Positions 8,631-17,005 of a stretch of 64,000 nucleotides of DNA are shown one piece after another. Below the pieces are notes generated by a model. That model did no database searches. It was not told where the DNA came from and worked only from the letters and a program-made list of their open reading frames with translations. The position numbers were made by a program, and so were the translations under genes. This DNA comes from CAWUIO01 sp963922455 (GTDB lineage: Bacteria; Bacteroidota; Bacteroidia; Cytophagales; Microscillaceae), in assembly GCA_963922455.1 (NCBI GenBank), contig CAWUIO010000004.1, positions 57,885 through 121,884 of the forward strand, written 5' to 3'. Numbering within the stretch: position 1 is the stretch's first letter; every line of letters starts with the position of its first letter.

Positions 8631-10199
8631 ATGAGTGTTGAAGTCATAATCCCCGACGTTGCCGAATCCATAACTGAAGTTGCTATCGCCGAATGGCTTA
8701 AAAAAAGTGGCGAATTGGTGCAACAAGATGAACCTATTGTGGAAGTAGAAACCGATAAGGCCAGCCAAGAATTGTTTGCCCCTGCCACCGGTATCTTGGA
8801 AGTTCTTGTCCAAGTGGACGAAACAGTTGCCGTAGGGGCCGTTATTGCCAAAATTGAGCCGACTGAAGCAGGAGCTACTCCGAGTACAAGTGATCCAGAA
8901 ACACCGGCCACCCGTACTCAGGAAAGTCCAGCCCTTGAAAGTTCTAGCGAGCCAAAGCCCACCGGAGAAGTAGTGGAGATGAAAGTAACACCTTTTGCCG
9001 AGTCCATAACCGAAGTGGTTATTGGTGAGTGGCTCAAAGAAGAGGGAGACTTTGTTGAAATGGACGAGCCGGTCTGTGAGGTAGAAACCGATAAGGCTAC
9101 CCAAGAGTTACCGGCCGAAGCTAGTGGTATTTTACGGATTGTAGCCCAAGCGGGGGATACCCTCTCGATTGGTGACTTAATCTGCAAAATTGAGGTTACA
9201 GATAAGCCCAGTACTAGCCCAAGTACAGATAGTAGTTCTAGCACTGGCACTACGCCGGCTAGCACCCAAGCAGTTTCTGGAAATGATACTTACGCCACCG
9301 GCCACCCCTCGCCAGCGGCTTCCAAAATTTTAAGTGAGAAAGGAATCAAGCCCAGTGAGGTTCAAGGCACTGGTGTGGATGGGCGCATCACCAAGGAGGA
9401 TGCCTTGAAAGCCCAAAAAACGGAAAGTAATTATACGCCTAGTAAACCAAGCCCTGCCGCTACCCCTACTCCTCCCAGCTTGCCTAGCGCTGGAGGTAGC
9501 CGCGAAATGAGCCGGAAACGTATGAGCCAAATGCGAAAAACGATTGCTCGCAGACTGGTCAGCGTAAAAAATGAAACGGCGATGTTGACTACTTTCAACG
9601 AAGCCAACATGAAGCCAATCATGGATCTCCGAAAAAAATACAAAGAGGGTTTCAAAGAAAAGTATGGGGTAAGTCTAGGCTTTATGTCCTTCTTTAGTAA
9701 AGCATGTGCTCAAGCACTCCTAGAATTTCCTGAGGTCAATGCGATGATTGATGGCAATGAAATGGTATACCACAACTATGTAGACATTTCAGTGGCTGTT
9801 TCTACCGAAAAAGGCCTGGTAGTACCGGTTTTACGCAACGTTGAAACCCTTAGTTTCGCTGAGATTGAACTTGGGATAGCTAATTTGGCTAAGCGGGCCC
9901 GGGACAATAAGCTTTCCATTGATGAAATGCAGGGAGGAACCTTCACTATTACCAATGGGGGTATCTATGGATCTATGATGTCTACTCCTATTATTAACGC
10001 TCCCCAATCGGCCATTTTGGGCATGCATAATATCGTACAAAGGCCGTATGTGGTAGATGGAGAAATTAAAATTTTGCCCATGATGTACCTGGCTTTGTCT
10101 TATGATCACCGTATCATTGATGGAAAAGAAGCCGTAAGTTATCTGGTAGCCGTAAAAAAATACTTAGAGGAGCCCGAGCGATTAATGTTTGGGGTTTAA
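8631..10199 (+). CDS. sucB: dihydrolipoyllysine succinyltransferase (E2 of 2-oxoglutarate dehydrogenase), two lipoyl domains
   Basis: E2 core of the 2-oxoglutarate dehydrogenase complex, transferring succinyl from lipoate to CoA. Domain order over 522 residues: lipoyl domain 1 with VETDKAS (lipoyl Lys43), an acidic Ser/Thr/Pro linker, lipoyl domain 2 with VETDKAT (Lys155), a second linker, a peripheral subunit-binding domain (about 222-262, PSPAASKILSEKGIKPSEV), another Pro/Ala linker, and the acyltransferase domain with the catalytic SYDHRIIDG (His near 493). E. coli SucB has only one lipoyl domain, so this is the longer two-arm form. It is cotranscribed with sucA, and an intrinsic terminator follows 17 nt after the stop. 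Confidence 0.96.
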   Translation: MSVEVIIPDVAESITEVAIAEWLKKSGELVQQDEPIVEVETDKASQELFAPATGILEVLVQVDETVAVGAVIAKIEPTEAGATPSTSDPETPATRTQESPALESSSEPKPTGEVVEMKVTPFAESITEVVIGEWLKEEGDFVEMDEPVCEVETDKATQELPAEASGILRIVAQAGDTLSIGDLICKIEVTDKPSTSPSTDSSSSTGTTPASTQAVSGNDTYATGHPSPAASKILSEKGIKPSEVQGTGVDGRITKEDALKAQKTESNYTPSKPSPAATPTPPSLPSAGGSREMSRKRMSQMRKTIARRLVSVKNETAMLTTFNEANMKPIMDLRKKYKEGFKEKYGVSLGFMSFFSKACAQALLEFPEVNAMIDGNEMVYHNYVDISVAVSTEKGLVVPVLRNVETLSFAEIELGIANLAKRARDNKLSIDEMQGGTFTITNGGIYGSMMSTPIINAPQSAILGMHNIVQRPYVVDGEIKILPMMYLALSYDHRIIDGKEAVSYLVAVKKYLEEPERLMFGV

Positions 10200-10216
10200 A
10201 CCATTTTTAGTTGGAT

Positions 10217-10250
10217 AAAAGCCCGGGGAGAATATCTTCTCGGGCTTTTT
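10217..10250 (+). terminator. intrinsic terminator of sucAB
   Basis: AAAAGCCCG pairs with CGGGCTTTT around a GA-rich interior, followed by a T run. It stands 17 nt after the sucB stop. Confidence 0.8.
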
Positions 10251-10292
10251 CTATTATAGAGCGGCTCCTATTTTCAGGAGAGTCCTTACTTT

Positions 10293-10422
10293 GGCTTAGG
10301 GATGGAGCGGCCTGTTTGAGCCCGCTGCTGGTACGTGCGTTGGCCGGCGAGTAGCGAGAGCCCGACCCGCGCTGGCCGTTTTTTTCAAGGGTATACAATA
10401 CGTTTATGCGCGGGAAAGCCCC
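10293..10422 (+). repeat. structured intergenic repeat, copy 3 (type A)
   Basis: Plus-strand copy, GGCTTAGGGATGG to AAGCCCC. End helix GGCTT/AAGCC; variable-loop hairpin CCCGCGC/GCGCGGG; middle hairpin GCTGG with CCGGC, including a G-T pair. It lies between sucB and the converging membrane-protein gene. Confidence 0.92.
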
Positions 10423-10464
10423 TTTGTCGAGATTTGCTCAGACTTTCTCAAAAACAATAGCCCA

Positions 10465-11556
10465 TTAGTTGGACTGGGCTTGTTTGAGGGGAGGGGAAGT
10501 GGCGGTGTCTTCTATTTTGAAACGTTTCCGAAAATTGATCAGGTTGTTGAGCAGGTCAAACCAAAAGGGAGCTCCTTGAGACATCGCCAGGGCACTGATA
10601 AGCCATCCCAAGCCTTTTATGAAGCTCACTGCGCCAAAAATGGCCCCCAATGCCGAAAGCCATCCATCGGCGTTGTTCATTTCATTTTCCCAACCTAGGG
10701 GCAAGGGAGCTATCGTCTTATACAAATCGCGGCTACGAGAAATTTGTCCCTCCAAATTTTTAATCAAAGCCAGAGTATCGCTCAGTGCCGGGGTTTGATA
10801 CTTCTCTCGGATTAGCTCGGCCTGAGTGGCCTGCATGACCAATAATTCGGTTGTGGCACTATCTCCCCAAAGGTGTTTGATCATATAAATCGTGTCGATA
10901 TTAAATACCAGGCTCAGGATCAAGGCTATGGTAAACAAGGTCTTACGAATGGCCTGTTTGTAATGATCACTTATTTGGCCACTGTACTGCACAAACCACT
11001 GCTCTAAGGATAACCTGACACTTTGCAGGTCTTGAGCTTCGGCGGTAGTACTGTACATGAATGTTTTAAAAGGCCCCTCATTTAGCTTGCCCAACTCTAT
11101 TTGGAATTGTTTGTAGGGGTCTTCCACCTGGCTCATCGGTTTTTCGGCGCGGATGGATGCTTGGTATTTCCCTTCTTTATTTTCTTCCCCCTCCCTTATG
11201 TCTTTTACTTGGCAATCCTCAAAGCTTATGACATCTACTAGGGCTTTGGCAAACAAATTATAGGGAATGTAGGAAGGCAATTGGTACCATTTTTTGATGA
11301 GCTTCCGAAGGATCTTGGGTGAGCCATCGGCTACATTGCTTTGCAGGGCTTTAATTTGGGGATAGGCATAAATATCCCTCACCCAGTCACGATTTGCTTT
11401 ATCTTCCAGAGCGGTATCCAGAGACTTGCGAAGAAGCCTCGCCTTTCGGTGAACAATTGTCGAGTATAGTTCGGCAAGCCCAGAGACGAAAACACTCAAT
11501 AAAAAGTAAATAAACACCAAGGAAATGGCTACGTTCAGGACAATAAAATCAGTCAT
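10465..11556 (-). CDS. hypothetical membrane protein, 363 aa
   Basis: No named family recognised. An N-terminal membrane segment (FIVLNVAISLVFIYFLLSVFVSG, residues 4-26) is followed by a basic stretch and a region containing PSYIPYNLFAKALVDVI, a pattern I associate with an uncharacterised bacterial membrane family. A long cytoplasmic helical domain comes next, then a transmembrane helix near 210-230 and C-terminal hydrophobic segments (SALGAIFGAVSFIKGLGWLISALAMSQGAPFWFDLL). It sits alone, divergent from the next membrane-protein gene and converging on sucB. The role is unknown. Confidence 0.65.
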   Translation of the reverse strand: MTDFIVLNVAISLVFIYFLLSVFVSGLAELYSTIVHRKARLLRKSLDTALEDKANRDWVRDIYAYPQIKALQSNVADGSPKILRKLIKKWYQLPSYIPYNLFAKALVDVISFEDCQVKDIREGEENKEGKYQASIRAEKPMSQVEDPYKQFQIELGKLNEGPFKTFMYSTTAEAQDLQSVRLSLEQWFVQYSGQISDHYKQAIRKTLFTIALILSLVFNIDTIYMIKHLWGDSATTELLVMQATQAELIREKYQTPALSDTLALIKNLEGQISRSRDLYKTIAPLPLGWENEMNNADGWLSALGAIFGAVSFIKGLGWLISALAMSQGAPFWFDLLNNLINFRKRFKIEDTATSPPLKQAQSN

Positions 11557-11775
11557 CGATCTATTGATTAGGAAATGGGAACAGCAATGATTTGTTTCTT
11601 AATTGTTTTCCAATTTAGCAAACAATAAATAGATTTTCAGAAAGCTATGCTTAAGTACTTGAAATTTAACTTCAGGATAATTTATAGGATCTTAGGCAAG
11701 CCGAGTCAAGATAAATAGGTAAATTAGAAGATATGACAGGCATTGCCAATCTCCAAAGCAGGATCAACCTTACTT

Positions 11776-12801
11776 ATGACTTTAGCTCTCAAAAAATGTA
11801 ATCATATACTCCCCTTTCTTATCCTCTTAATTCTAGGAAGTGGTTTGCTCTATTTGGCACAACATCCCATTACGCAATTGTATCCGAAGCAGATGTCTTG
11901 GGGTATCGGCCTAGATTTTATCCTTACGCTACCTATTTTCTACCTTCTACTTATTTGGAACCGTCCTATACCCAAAATAAGTGTAGTCCCGGTAGTTTTC
12001 CTAGGCTCATTTATAGCGCATACTTTTTTGCCTTTAGAGCGTATCCCCTTTTTTGTATACTTCCGAGCCCTATGTATTCCCTTACTGGAGCTGGCAGTTA
12101 TCGGCTTTATTGGGCACAAAGTCTATAAGCTCTATAAAAAATACCCTCGAGGGCAACATGGGGATGTATTTTCGGCCTTGAAATCTAGTTGTCGAGAAAT
12201 TATTCCAGGAATGGCAGGAAGGTTTTTAGCTACCGAACTAGCTACCTTATATTATGGCTTCTTTGCCTCTAAGCCTTCCCAAGTGCAGAAGGACGAGTTT
12301 AGCTATCACAAAGAAAGCGGGGTTTTTTCCGTTCTCGGTGTATTCATATTTTTGATCTTTATAGAGACCATTGCTTTACATCTTTTGCTTCAATTATGGA
12401 GTAGTACGGCAGCCTTGCTATTGACTCTTTTGAGTCTTTACACTGCCTTGCAGTTCTGGGGCATTCTCCGTTCCCTTCCCCGAAGACCTATTCGCCTGGA
12501 CCAAGAAAGGCAAGAACTTGAGCTTTATTTTGGCATTTTGAGTGAGGCAACAATTCCATTGCCCACAATTACGCATTGGAAAGCCAAGCCTGGACTCATA
12601 CCTCAATCAGAAGACTTCCAGGAATTGTCTCCACTAGGTAGTCTAGGGGGTTCGTATAATTTTCTTATTCGTGTAGAAAAGGAAGGAGAGATTCAAGGCT
12701 TATACGGAAAGAAGACATTATTCCATCAGTTGGCATTTTTTGTAGATGACCCCGATGGTTTATCAGCAGCCTTAGACAAGGCCAAGAAAAGAGTTGAGTA
12801 G
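11776..12801 (+). CDS. hypothetical polytopic membrane protein, about 341 aa
   Basis: Not recognised. About four hydrophobic segments lie in the first 130 residues (ILPFLILLILGSGLLYLAQ, FILTLPIFYLLLIW, VVPVVFLGSFIAHTFL, LCIPLLELAVIGFIGHKV), and two more follow a cytoplasmic loop (GVFIFLIFIETIALHLLLQLW and the following stretch). The C-terminal soluble domain of about 110 residues contains an arginine-rich junction (LRSLPRRPIRLDQERQEL). I chose the ATG at 11776 because it directly precedes the first membrane helix; an in-frame TTG at 11743 would add 11 residues. The gene stands alone. Confidence 0.6.
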   Translation: MTLALKKCNHILPFLILLILGSGLLYLAQHPITQLYPKQMSWGIGLDFILTLPIFYLLLIWNRPIPKISVVPVVFLGSFIAHTFLPLERIPFFVYFRALCIPLLELAVIGFIGHKVYKLYKKYPRGQHGDVFSALKSSCREIIPGMAGRFLATELATLYYGFFASKPSQVQKDEFSYHKESGVFSVLGVFIFLIFIETIALHLLLQLWSSTAALLLTLLSLYTALQFWGILRSLPRRPIRLDQERQELELYFGILSEATIPLPTITHWKAKPGLIPQSEDFQELSPLGSLGGSYNFLIRVEKEGEIQGLYGKKTLFHQLAFFVDDPDGLSAALDKAKKRVE

Positions 12802-12862
12802 GTACTTTTACCCGGGATGGCAAGAATACGTTAGCTCAACTCTTAGAATAAATGGCTATGAA

Positions 12863-13057
12863 TTAGTTGATTACTCGCACTTGAACGGCGTTCATTCCTT
12901 TGCGTCCTTCTTCTTCTTCATATTCCACTTGGTCGTGTTCTTGGATTTCATCAATCAGTCCACTCACGTGTACAAAGATGTCCTGACCTGAATCATCCGG
13001 TTTGATAAATCCGAAACCCTTGGTTTCGTTGAAAAATTTAACGGTTCCTGTTTTCAT
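12863..13057 (-). CDS. cold-shock domain protein
   Basis: A 64-residue CspA-type protein that binds single-stranded RNA/DNA. It has the RNP1 motif KGFGFI and RNP2 DIFVHV, and starts MKTGTVKFFNE as usual. It lies 17 nt downstream of a small charged-protein gene, which lies downstream of a DEAD-box helicase. All three are on the minus strand and are probably one cold- or stress-responsive transcript, helicase first. Confidence 0.93.
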   Translation of the reverse strand: MKTGTVKFFNETKGFGFIKPDDSGQDIFVHVSGLIDEIQEHDQVEYEEEEGRKGMNAVQVRVIN

Positions 13058-13074
13058 TATGTACTTGATAAAAA

Positions 13075-13293
13075 TTAATTTTCTTTTTTATTGGGGTTTT
13101 CTTTTACTTCTTCCTCCTCAGGAGGGCTATCTAGTATATTGCCAAACTCATCTACGTAGGCAATCATATCTTCCAGACTTCCACTGGTTTCTTGCTTTCC
13201 CTTGTCCAATTTCTTTTGAAATTTTTCCTGCCTCTTCTTTTTCTTCTTCTCTGCTTTTAACTTTTTGATAAAACTATTTTGGGATCTTGCCAT
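13075..13293 (-). CDS. small basic/acidic protein of the cold-shock cluster
   Basis: 72 residues: a very Lys-rich N-terminal half (KKLKAEKKKKKRQEKFQKKL) followed by SLEDMIAYVDEFGNILDSPP and an acidic tail. Small proteins of this design are commonly found beside csp and DEAD-box helicase genes in Bacteroidota; the function is not established. An RNA-binding accessory role is inference from composition and context. It lies 10 nt downstream of the helicase gene. Confidence 0.75.
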   Translation of the reverse strand: MARSQNSFIKKLKAEKKKKKRQEKFQKKLDKGKQETSGSLEDMIAYVDEFGNILDSPPEEEEVKENPNKKEN

Positions 13294-13303
13294 AGAATAA
13301 GGT

Positions 13304-14488
13304 TTAATTAATAAAAGTCAGGGCTTTCCCGGTCTTCCCAGCCCGGCCGGTTCGCCCGATACGGTGGATGTAATCATTGTAATTGAGGGGTACTTCATAG
13401 TTGATGACTAAGGCCACATCCATTACATCAATCCCCCGTGCGAGCACGTCGGTAGCTACCAAAACGCTTACTCGTCCTTGTTTAAACTTGCGCAAAGCCG
13501 TTTCGCGGGCTTTCTGGGTTTTATCCCCGTGGATAATATCGGCCTTGATGTCGTGTTCACGTAACATCTTGCCTAATTGATCAGCTTTACGTTTGGTTTC
13601 ACAAAAGAGAATAATTTTCTCTCCGGCTTGTTCTTTTACCAAATCAATAAGTACGTCAATCTTCTTACGGTCCGGTGGAATTCGGAGCACATCCTGATGG
13701 ATAAAGCGAGTTTCTTGTGTTCCAAGTCCCGCTTTAACCAATGTAGGTTTATTGGTAATCTGACGGATAATATCCTTCTGACTAGCATCCAAGGTAGCCG
13801 AAAATAACAAAGTTTGCTCTTTTTGGGGCATTCCCTTCACTATTTCTTGAATATCCGCTTGAAAACCCATATCCAACATCCGATCAAACTCATCTAAAAT
13901 CAGGGTTTTAAAGCGACTATGGTCTAGGGCCCCCCTCCGGATCATATCCAATAAACGGCCCGGGGTACCAATGATGACATGATTGGTTCTTCTCAGCGCA
14001 GACAAGGATTTGCCCACACTTAGGCCTCCAATCAACGAGGAGGAATATAACTTCATCCCTCGGGTTAATTTTTTAAACTCTTCCGAAATTTGATTGGCCA
14101 GCTCCCGGGTAGGAGTGATAATCAAACTTTGCAAATCTTCCGGTTCTTCCAGGAGCCTCTGTATAACCGGTATTAGAAATGCTACCGTTTTACCGGTTCC
14201 GGTACCCGCTACGCCAATTACATCGTGTCCTTGCAAGGAAACCGGAATAGATTTATCTTGTATCTCAGTAGGTTGGCTATACCCAATACGATCAATTTGT
14301 TTTAAAAAAAGATCGTGTAACTGAAAATCACTAAATGTGTGCTGCGGTTCATACACCTGCGGCGTAGCTTCTTCAGGCATAGCCTTACTGATATATTTCT
14401 GTATATCAAGTTTGGGGTTAGAGCGCGATAGATTTCTACGAGACTTCCCGTTTCGTGGAGGGAAGCTTCTTTTTTTATTGTTTCTCAC
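13304..14488 (-). CDS. DEAD-box ATP-dependent RNA helicase (RhlE-like)
   Basis: Two RecA-like domains with all the helicase motifs: Q motif near PTEIQDKSIP, motif I AGTGTGKT, Ia PTRELANQ, II DEFD (a DEFD rather than DEAD box), III SATL, IV and V with IIHGD and ATDVLARGID, and VI HRIGRTGR. It would unwind RNA duplexes in ribosome assembly or mRNA decay, and its place in a csp cluster points to cold adaptation. The open frame extends back to a TTG at 14548, but that overlaps the upstream desaturase gene. I prefer the GTG at 14488, which gives a basic N-terminal tail of 394 residues in total; the ATG at 14380 is a further alternative. Confidence 0.9.
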   Translation of the reverse strand: MRNNKKRSFPPRNGKSRRNLSRSNPKLDIQKYISKAMPEEATPQVYEPQHTFSDFQLHDLFLKQIDRIGYSQPTEIQDKSIPVSLQGHDVIGVAGTGTGKTVAFLIPVIQRLLEEPEDLQSLIITPTRELANQISEEFKKLTRGMKLYSSSLIGGLSVGKSLSALRRTNHVIIGTPGRLLDMIRRGALDHSRFKTLILDEFDRMLDMGFQADIQEIVKGMPQKEQTLLFSATLDASQKDIIRQITNKPTLVKAGLGTQETRFIHQDVLRIPPDRKKIDVLIDLVKEQAGEKIILFCETKRKADQLGKMLREHDIKADIIHGDKTQKARETALRKFKQGRVSVLVATDVLARGIDVMDVALVINYEVPLNYNDYIHRIGRTGRAGKTGKALTFIN

Positions 14489-14498
14489 AGTGATAGGG

Positions 14499-15629
14499 TT
14501 AATTTTTAAGGATTTTTGCTTCGGAGAGCGGGTACGTAACGATTCCAACTTGGTCTGACCTTCCCAACTCCTTTAGCATCCCAAAATGGTAGTAAAATGC
14601 CGCCCACATGGTGGGTTGGGCATAGTAAGGCAGGTTATACTCTTGGGCAGTTGCTCTTACTATTTTAGAGATTTCCGGATAGTGTACATGGCATACATTT
14701 GGAAACAAATGGTGTTCTACCTGATAGTTTAAACCACCAAATAACCAGGTAATCAACTTACTATCCATAGCATAATTGGAAGTAGTATATAGCTGATGAA
14801 CGGACCAATTTTCTTCTACTTCTTTTTCTTCTTGTTCAATAAAATGCGAAGTTGGCATAACGTGGGCCGTCTGAAAAATAACACTGAGCATAAAGCCCGT
14901 AACAAAGTGCATATGAACAAACATCAAAAAGGTCAGCCATATCGGTTGATCCAAAACGAATACAGGAACCCATAAGAAAACTATTTGGTAAGTCCCCTTA
15001 AAAAATATTTGTTCTGAGAGATATTGCCAGAAAAGCCGGTCACTTTTTACAAGACCTTCTCTCCGATAGTTAATCAGCTTAAATATGTCTTTCAGGCTAA
15101 TCCACAATAAGGTGAATATACTGTAGAAAAAGATGGCATAAATATGCTGATACCGATGAAACCAATAGCGCTCTTGAAAGGGCGAAAAACGCAATACATA
15201 ACGCGGAGCGATATCTTCATCGGCATGCTCTATATTCGTATAAGTATGGTGCAGGGTATTATGCTGAATTTTCCAAACCCGAGGATCCACGCCTATCAGG
15301 TAAGCCGAAGCCCCCATCAAACGGTTTATGAAGCGGTCTTTTGAATAGGAACCATGCAAGGAATCATGCATAACCGATGTACCAATAATTACCGTTCCTA
15401 TCCCCATCAATGTCCAGAGGATAAATTGTTGCGGTAGAGTAGTTACTCCTGTGCCTATCAGAATGATATAAGAACCCAAGTACAAACTGAGGGCAAATAC
15501 CGACTTGATAACCATATTGGTATTGGCGTGGGAGGAAAGCTCTTGCTCACGAAAATAAGCTCTAACACGTGACCGGAGCGCAGTGGAAAAGTCACGATTT
15601 ATCTCTTTCGAGAATTTGTATCGAATCAT
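14499..15629 (-). CDS. fatty acid desaturase, acyl-CoA/acyl-lipid type with QxxHH third box
   Basis: A membrane di-iron desaturase that introduces a double bond into an acyl chain with O2 and reductant. The three histidine boxes are HDSLHGS (HxxxH), HNTLHHTY (HxxHH) and QVEHHLF (QxxHH). A Gln in the third box is typical of front-end or linoleoyl-type desaturases, although no cytochrome b5 domain is fused here. Hydrophobic pairs precede box 1 and lie between boxes 2 and 3. The start is the ATG at 15629 (MIRYKFSKEI); a further in-frame ATG at 15677 would add 16 residues. It ends 10 nt before the preferred helicase start and may be cotranscribed with the cold-shock cluster, which fits a membrane-fluidity role. 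Confidence 0.88.
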   Translation of the reverse strand: MIRYKFSKEINRDFSTALRSRVRAYFREQELSSHANTNMVIKSVFALSLYLGSYIILIGTGVTTLPQQFILWTLMGIGTVIIGTSVMHDSLHGSYSKDRFINRLMGASAYLIGVDPRVWKIQHNTLHHTYTNIEHADEDIAPRYVLRFSPFQERYWFHRYQHIYAIFFYSIFTLLWISLKDIFKLINYRREGLVKSDRLFWQYLSEQIFFKGTYQIVFLWVPVFVLDQPIWLTFLMFVHMHFVTGFMLSVIFQTAHVMPTSHFIEQEEKEVEENWSVHQLYTTSNYAMDSKLITWLFGGLNYQVEHHLFPNVCHVHYPEISKIVRATAQEYNLPYYAQPTMWAAFYYHFGMLKELGRSDQVGIVTYPLSEAKILKN

Positions 15630-15947
15630 ATATGAATTGCCAATAAGTTTAAGCCATACTCGGGAACAGTATAGCATGCCCTACAAATTGGCGAGGATAC
15701 TGATCACGAATTTCTGTGATTTTCTTAGAATTTTGAAGCCCACTGTGTGGGTTGTTGCAATCAAAACTAGATGGGCCAAAAAAGAAGGCTTCAGGTGTGA
15801 AGTATTCTAAAATTGAAGCACCTTCGTTTGATTGAAGGGCAAACTTAGGTAATTAATCCTTTTAAACCTATTTTCCCATTATAAATATTAAAAAGCTATT
15901 ATATTTTTCAAGAAGAATACAATAAGCGCCGATTAAGAAGGCCTTTT

Positions 15948-16076
15948 GGGGCTTCCCCGCGCTCAAGTACTATGGAGCTTTAAGGAAAATAAGTACCGCG
16001 CGGGTCGGGCTCTCGCTACTCGCCGGCCAACCCTCCGGCCAGCGGCGGGCTCAAACAGGCCGCTCCATCCCTAAGC
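15948..16076 (-). repeat. structured intergenic repeat, copy 4 (type A)
   Basis: Minus-strand copy. End helix GCTT/AAGC; variable-loop hairpin CCCGCGC/GCGCGGG; middle hairpin of eight pairs, CGCTGGCC with GGCCGGCG including one G-T pair. It has the conserved GAGTAGCGAGAGCCCG core. Confidence 0.92.
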
Positions 16077-16124
16077 TTAAAAGAAGCGTGCGTAGATAAT
16101 AAAGAAGATAGATATGGATTCAAA

Positions 16125-16174
16125 AACGGTTTACCGTTGATCCAATTGGACGGCCAAGAGCCATTTTAAAATGG
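16125..16174. repeat. cluster of three short inverted repeats
   Basis: Within 50 nt there are a hairpin AACGGT/ACCGTT (16125-16138, 2-nt loop), a perfect palindrome TCCAATTGGA (16141-16150) and a perfect palindrome CCATTTTAAAATGG (16161-16174). No gene starts nearby in the right direction. These could be protein-binding sites or a degenerate element. Confidence 0.4.
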
Positions 16175-16243
16175 ACGTAAGGGAGCCTGATTTCATCAAA
16201 ACCCCAAACGGTCCCTTTTCGCCTTCCTAAACTAAACGTACAC

Positions 16244-16260
16244 GGTTACTAAGAGTAACC
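16244..16260 (-). terminator. hairpin just downstream of the 146-aa membrane gene
   Basis: GGTTACT/AGTAACC, a 7-bp stem with a 3-nt loop, lies 10 nt past the minus-strand stop at 16270. There is no T run on either side, so termination is uncertain. Confidence 0.3.
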
Positions 16261-16269
16261 CCCCAAGTG

Positions 16270-16710
16270 TCACTTTTTCAATTTTAAGCGCTCTCTTAAT
16301 AAATCTATCCCTCCTGTTTGAATGAATGACTTCCAACGCCCGTAAACCAATACTCTCTTGCCCAAGTCCGTATCGGAGGTGAACTCTATCCAGATATCAA
16401 TGGCATTTTCATTCGCATAGGCCCCCCAGGGCTTATTGGCGTATACTTTCTTGATTCTATGCAAGGGAAGTTGAATCCTTTTAAAATATCCCTTTAAAGT
16501 AATCCTATCCCCCTCTAACTTGGCCGAGACCAAATGATAGGCGTAATAGCCCACATACAACAGCCCCAACAAAGTAGATATAAACAAAGTGATTGCCCAT
16601 ACTTGTTGAAGACCTGAGGAAAGGCTAAGCAGGTTCATAAACAACAAGAAAGGAATTCCTATATATTTATCCCGCCACACAAGTTTATTGTCAAAAATAT
16701 CTTCTTCCAT
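16270..16710 (-). CDS. hypothetical two-helix membrane protein, 146 aa
   Basis: A short N terminus is followed by two closely spaced membrane helices (IGIPFLLFMNLLSLSSGL and WAITLFISTLLGLLYVGYYAYHLV). A soluble domain of about 80 residues comes next, with alternating strands (AKLEGDRITLKGYFKRIQLPLHRI). The two-helix plus beta-domain layout resembles bacterial PH-like (YdbS/DUF304-type) membrane proteins, but the match is only structural. It stands alone between two structured repeats. Function unknown. Confidence 0.6.
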   Translation of the reverse strand: MEEDIFDNKLVWRDKYIGIPFLLFMNLLSLSSGLQQVWAITLFISTLLGLLYVGYYAYHLVSAKLEGDRITLKGYFKRIQLPLHRIKKVYANKPWGAYANENAIDIWIEFTSDTDLGKRVLVYGRWKSFIQTGGIDLLRERLKLKK

Positions 16711-16801
16711 ACTCGTTATGCCAATTCATTACTGGTAGACTACTAAAATCCAAAGTAAAAATAAAATTTATTGCTTTTCCTGCTAAGTTACCTACAAACC
16801 C

Positions 16802-16936
16802 GGCTTAGGGATGCCACCCGAAGGGCCAAGGCCCCCGCTGGTGGCGCGTTGGCCGACTTGGGCTTTGCTGGTAAGCCCGACCCGCGCGTATGCATCTTTT
16901 CATTTGGGGTACTATGGCCCTAGCGCGGGGAAGCCC
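16802..16936 (+). repeat. structured intergenic repeat, copy 5 (divergent form)
   Basis: The ends and variable-loop hairpin are conserved (GGCTT/AAGCC and CCCGCGC/GCGCGGG). The middle differs: GGATGCCACCCGAAGGGCC replaces the GAGCGGCCTGTTTGAG segment, and the GAGTAGCGAGAGCCCG core is replaced by CTTGGGCTTTGCTGGTAAG before CCCG. This is a different subtype sharing only the outer frame. Confidence 0.8.
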
Positions 16937-17005
16937 CCAGAAAATCTCAGGCTGGCAGGTATCCTATTTACTTGGCTTACGCTTAGCTAGTTGGCTTAGA
17001 GAGGT

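Larger units (their letters stand above)
15630..16269. other. 640-bp gene-free interval
   Basis: No credible coding region. From 15630 to about 15947 I see AT-rich sequence and no clear signal. 15948-16076 is structured repeat copy 4. 16120-16260 is rich in short palindromes, described separately. Confidence 0.6.

Noticed and set aside
14489..14548. 20-codon extension of the DEAD-box helicase from a TTG
   Set aside because: It overlaps the upstream desaturase coding end; a GTG at 14488 avoids the overlap.
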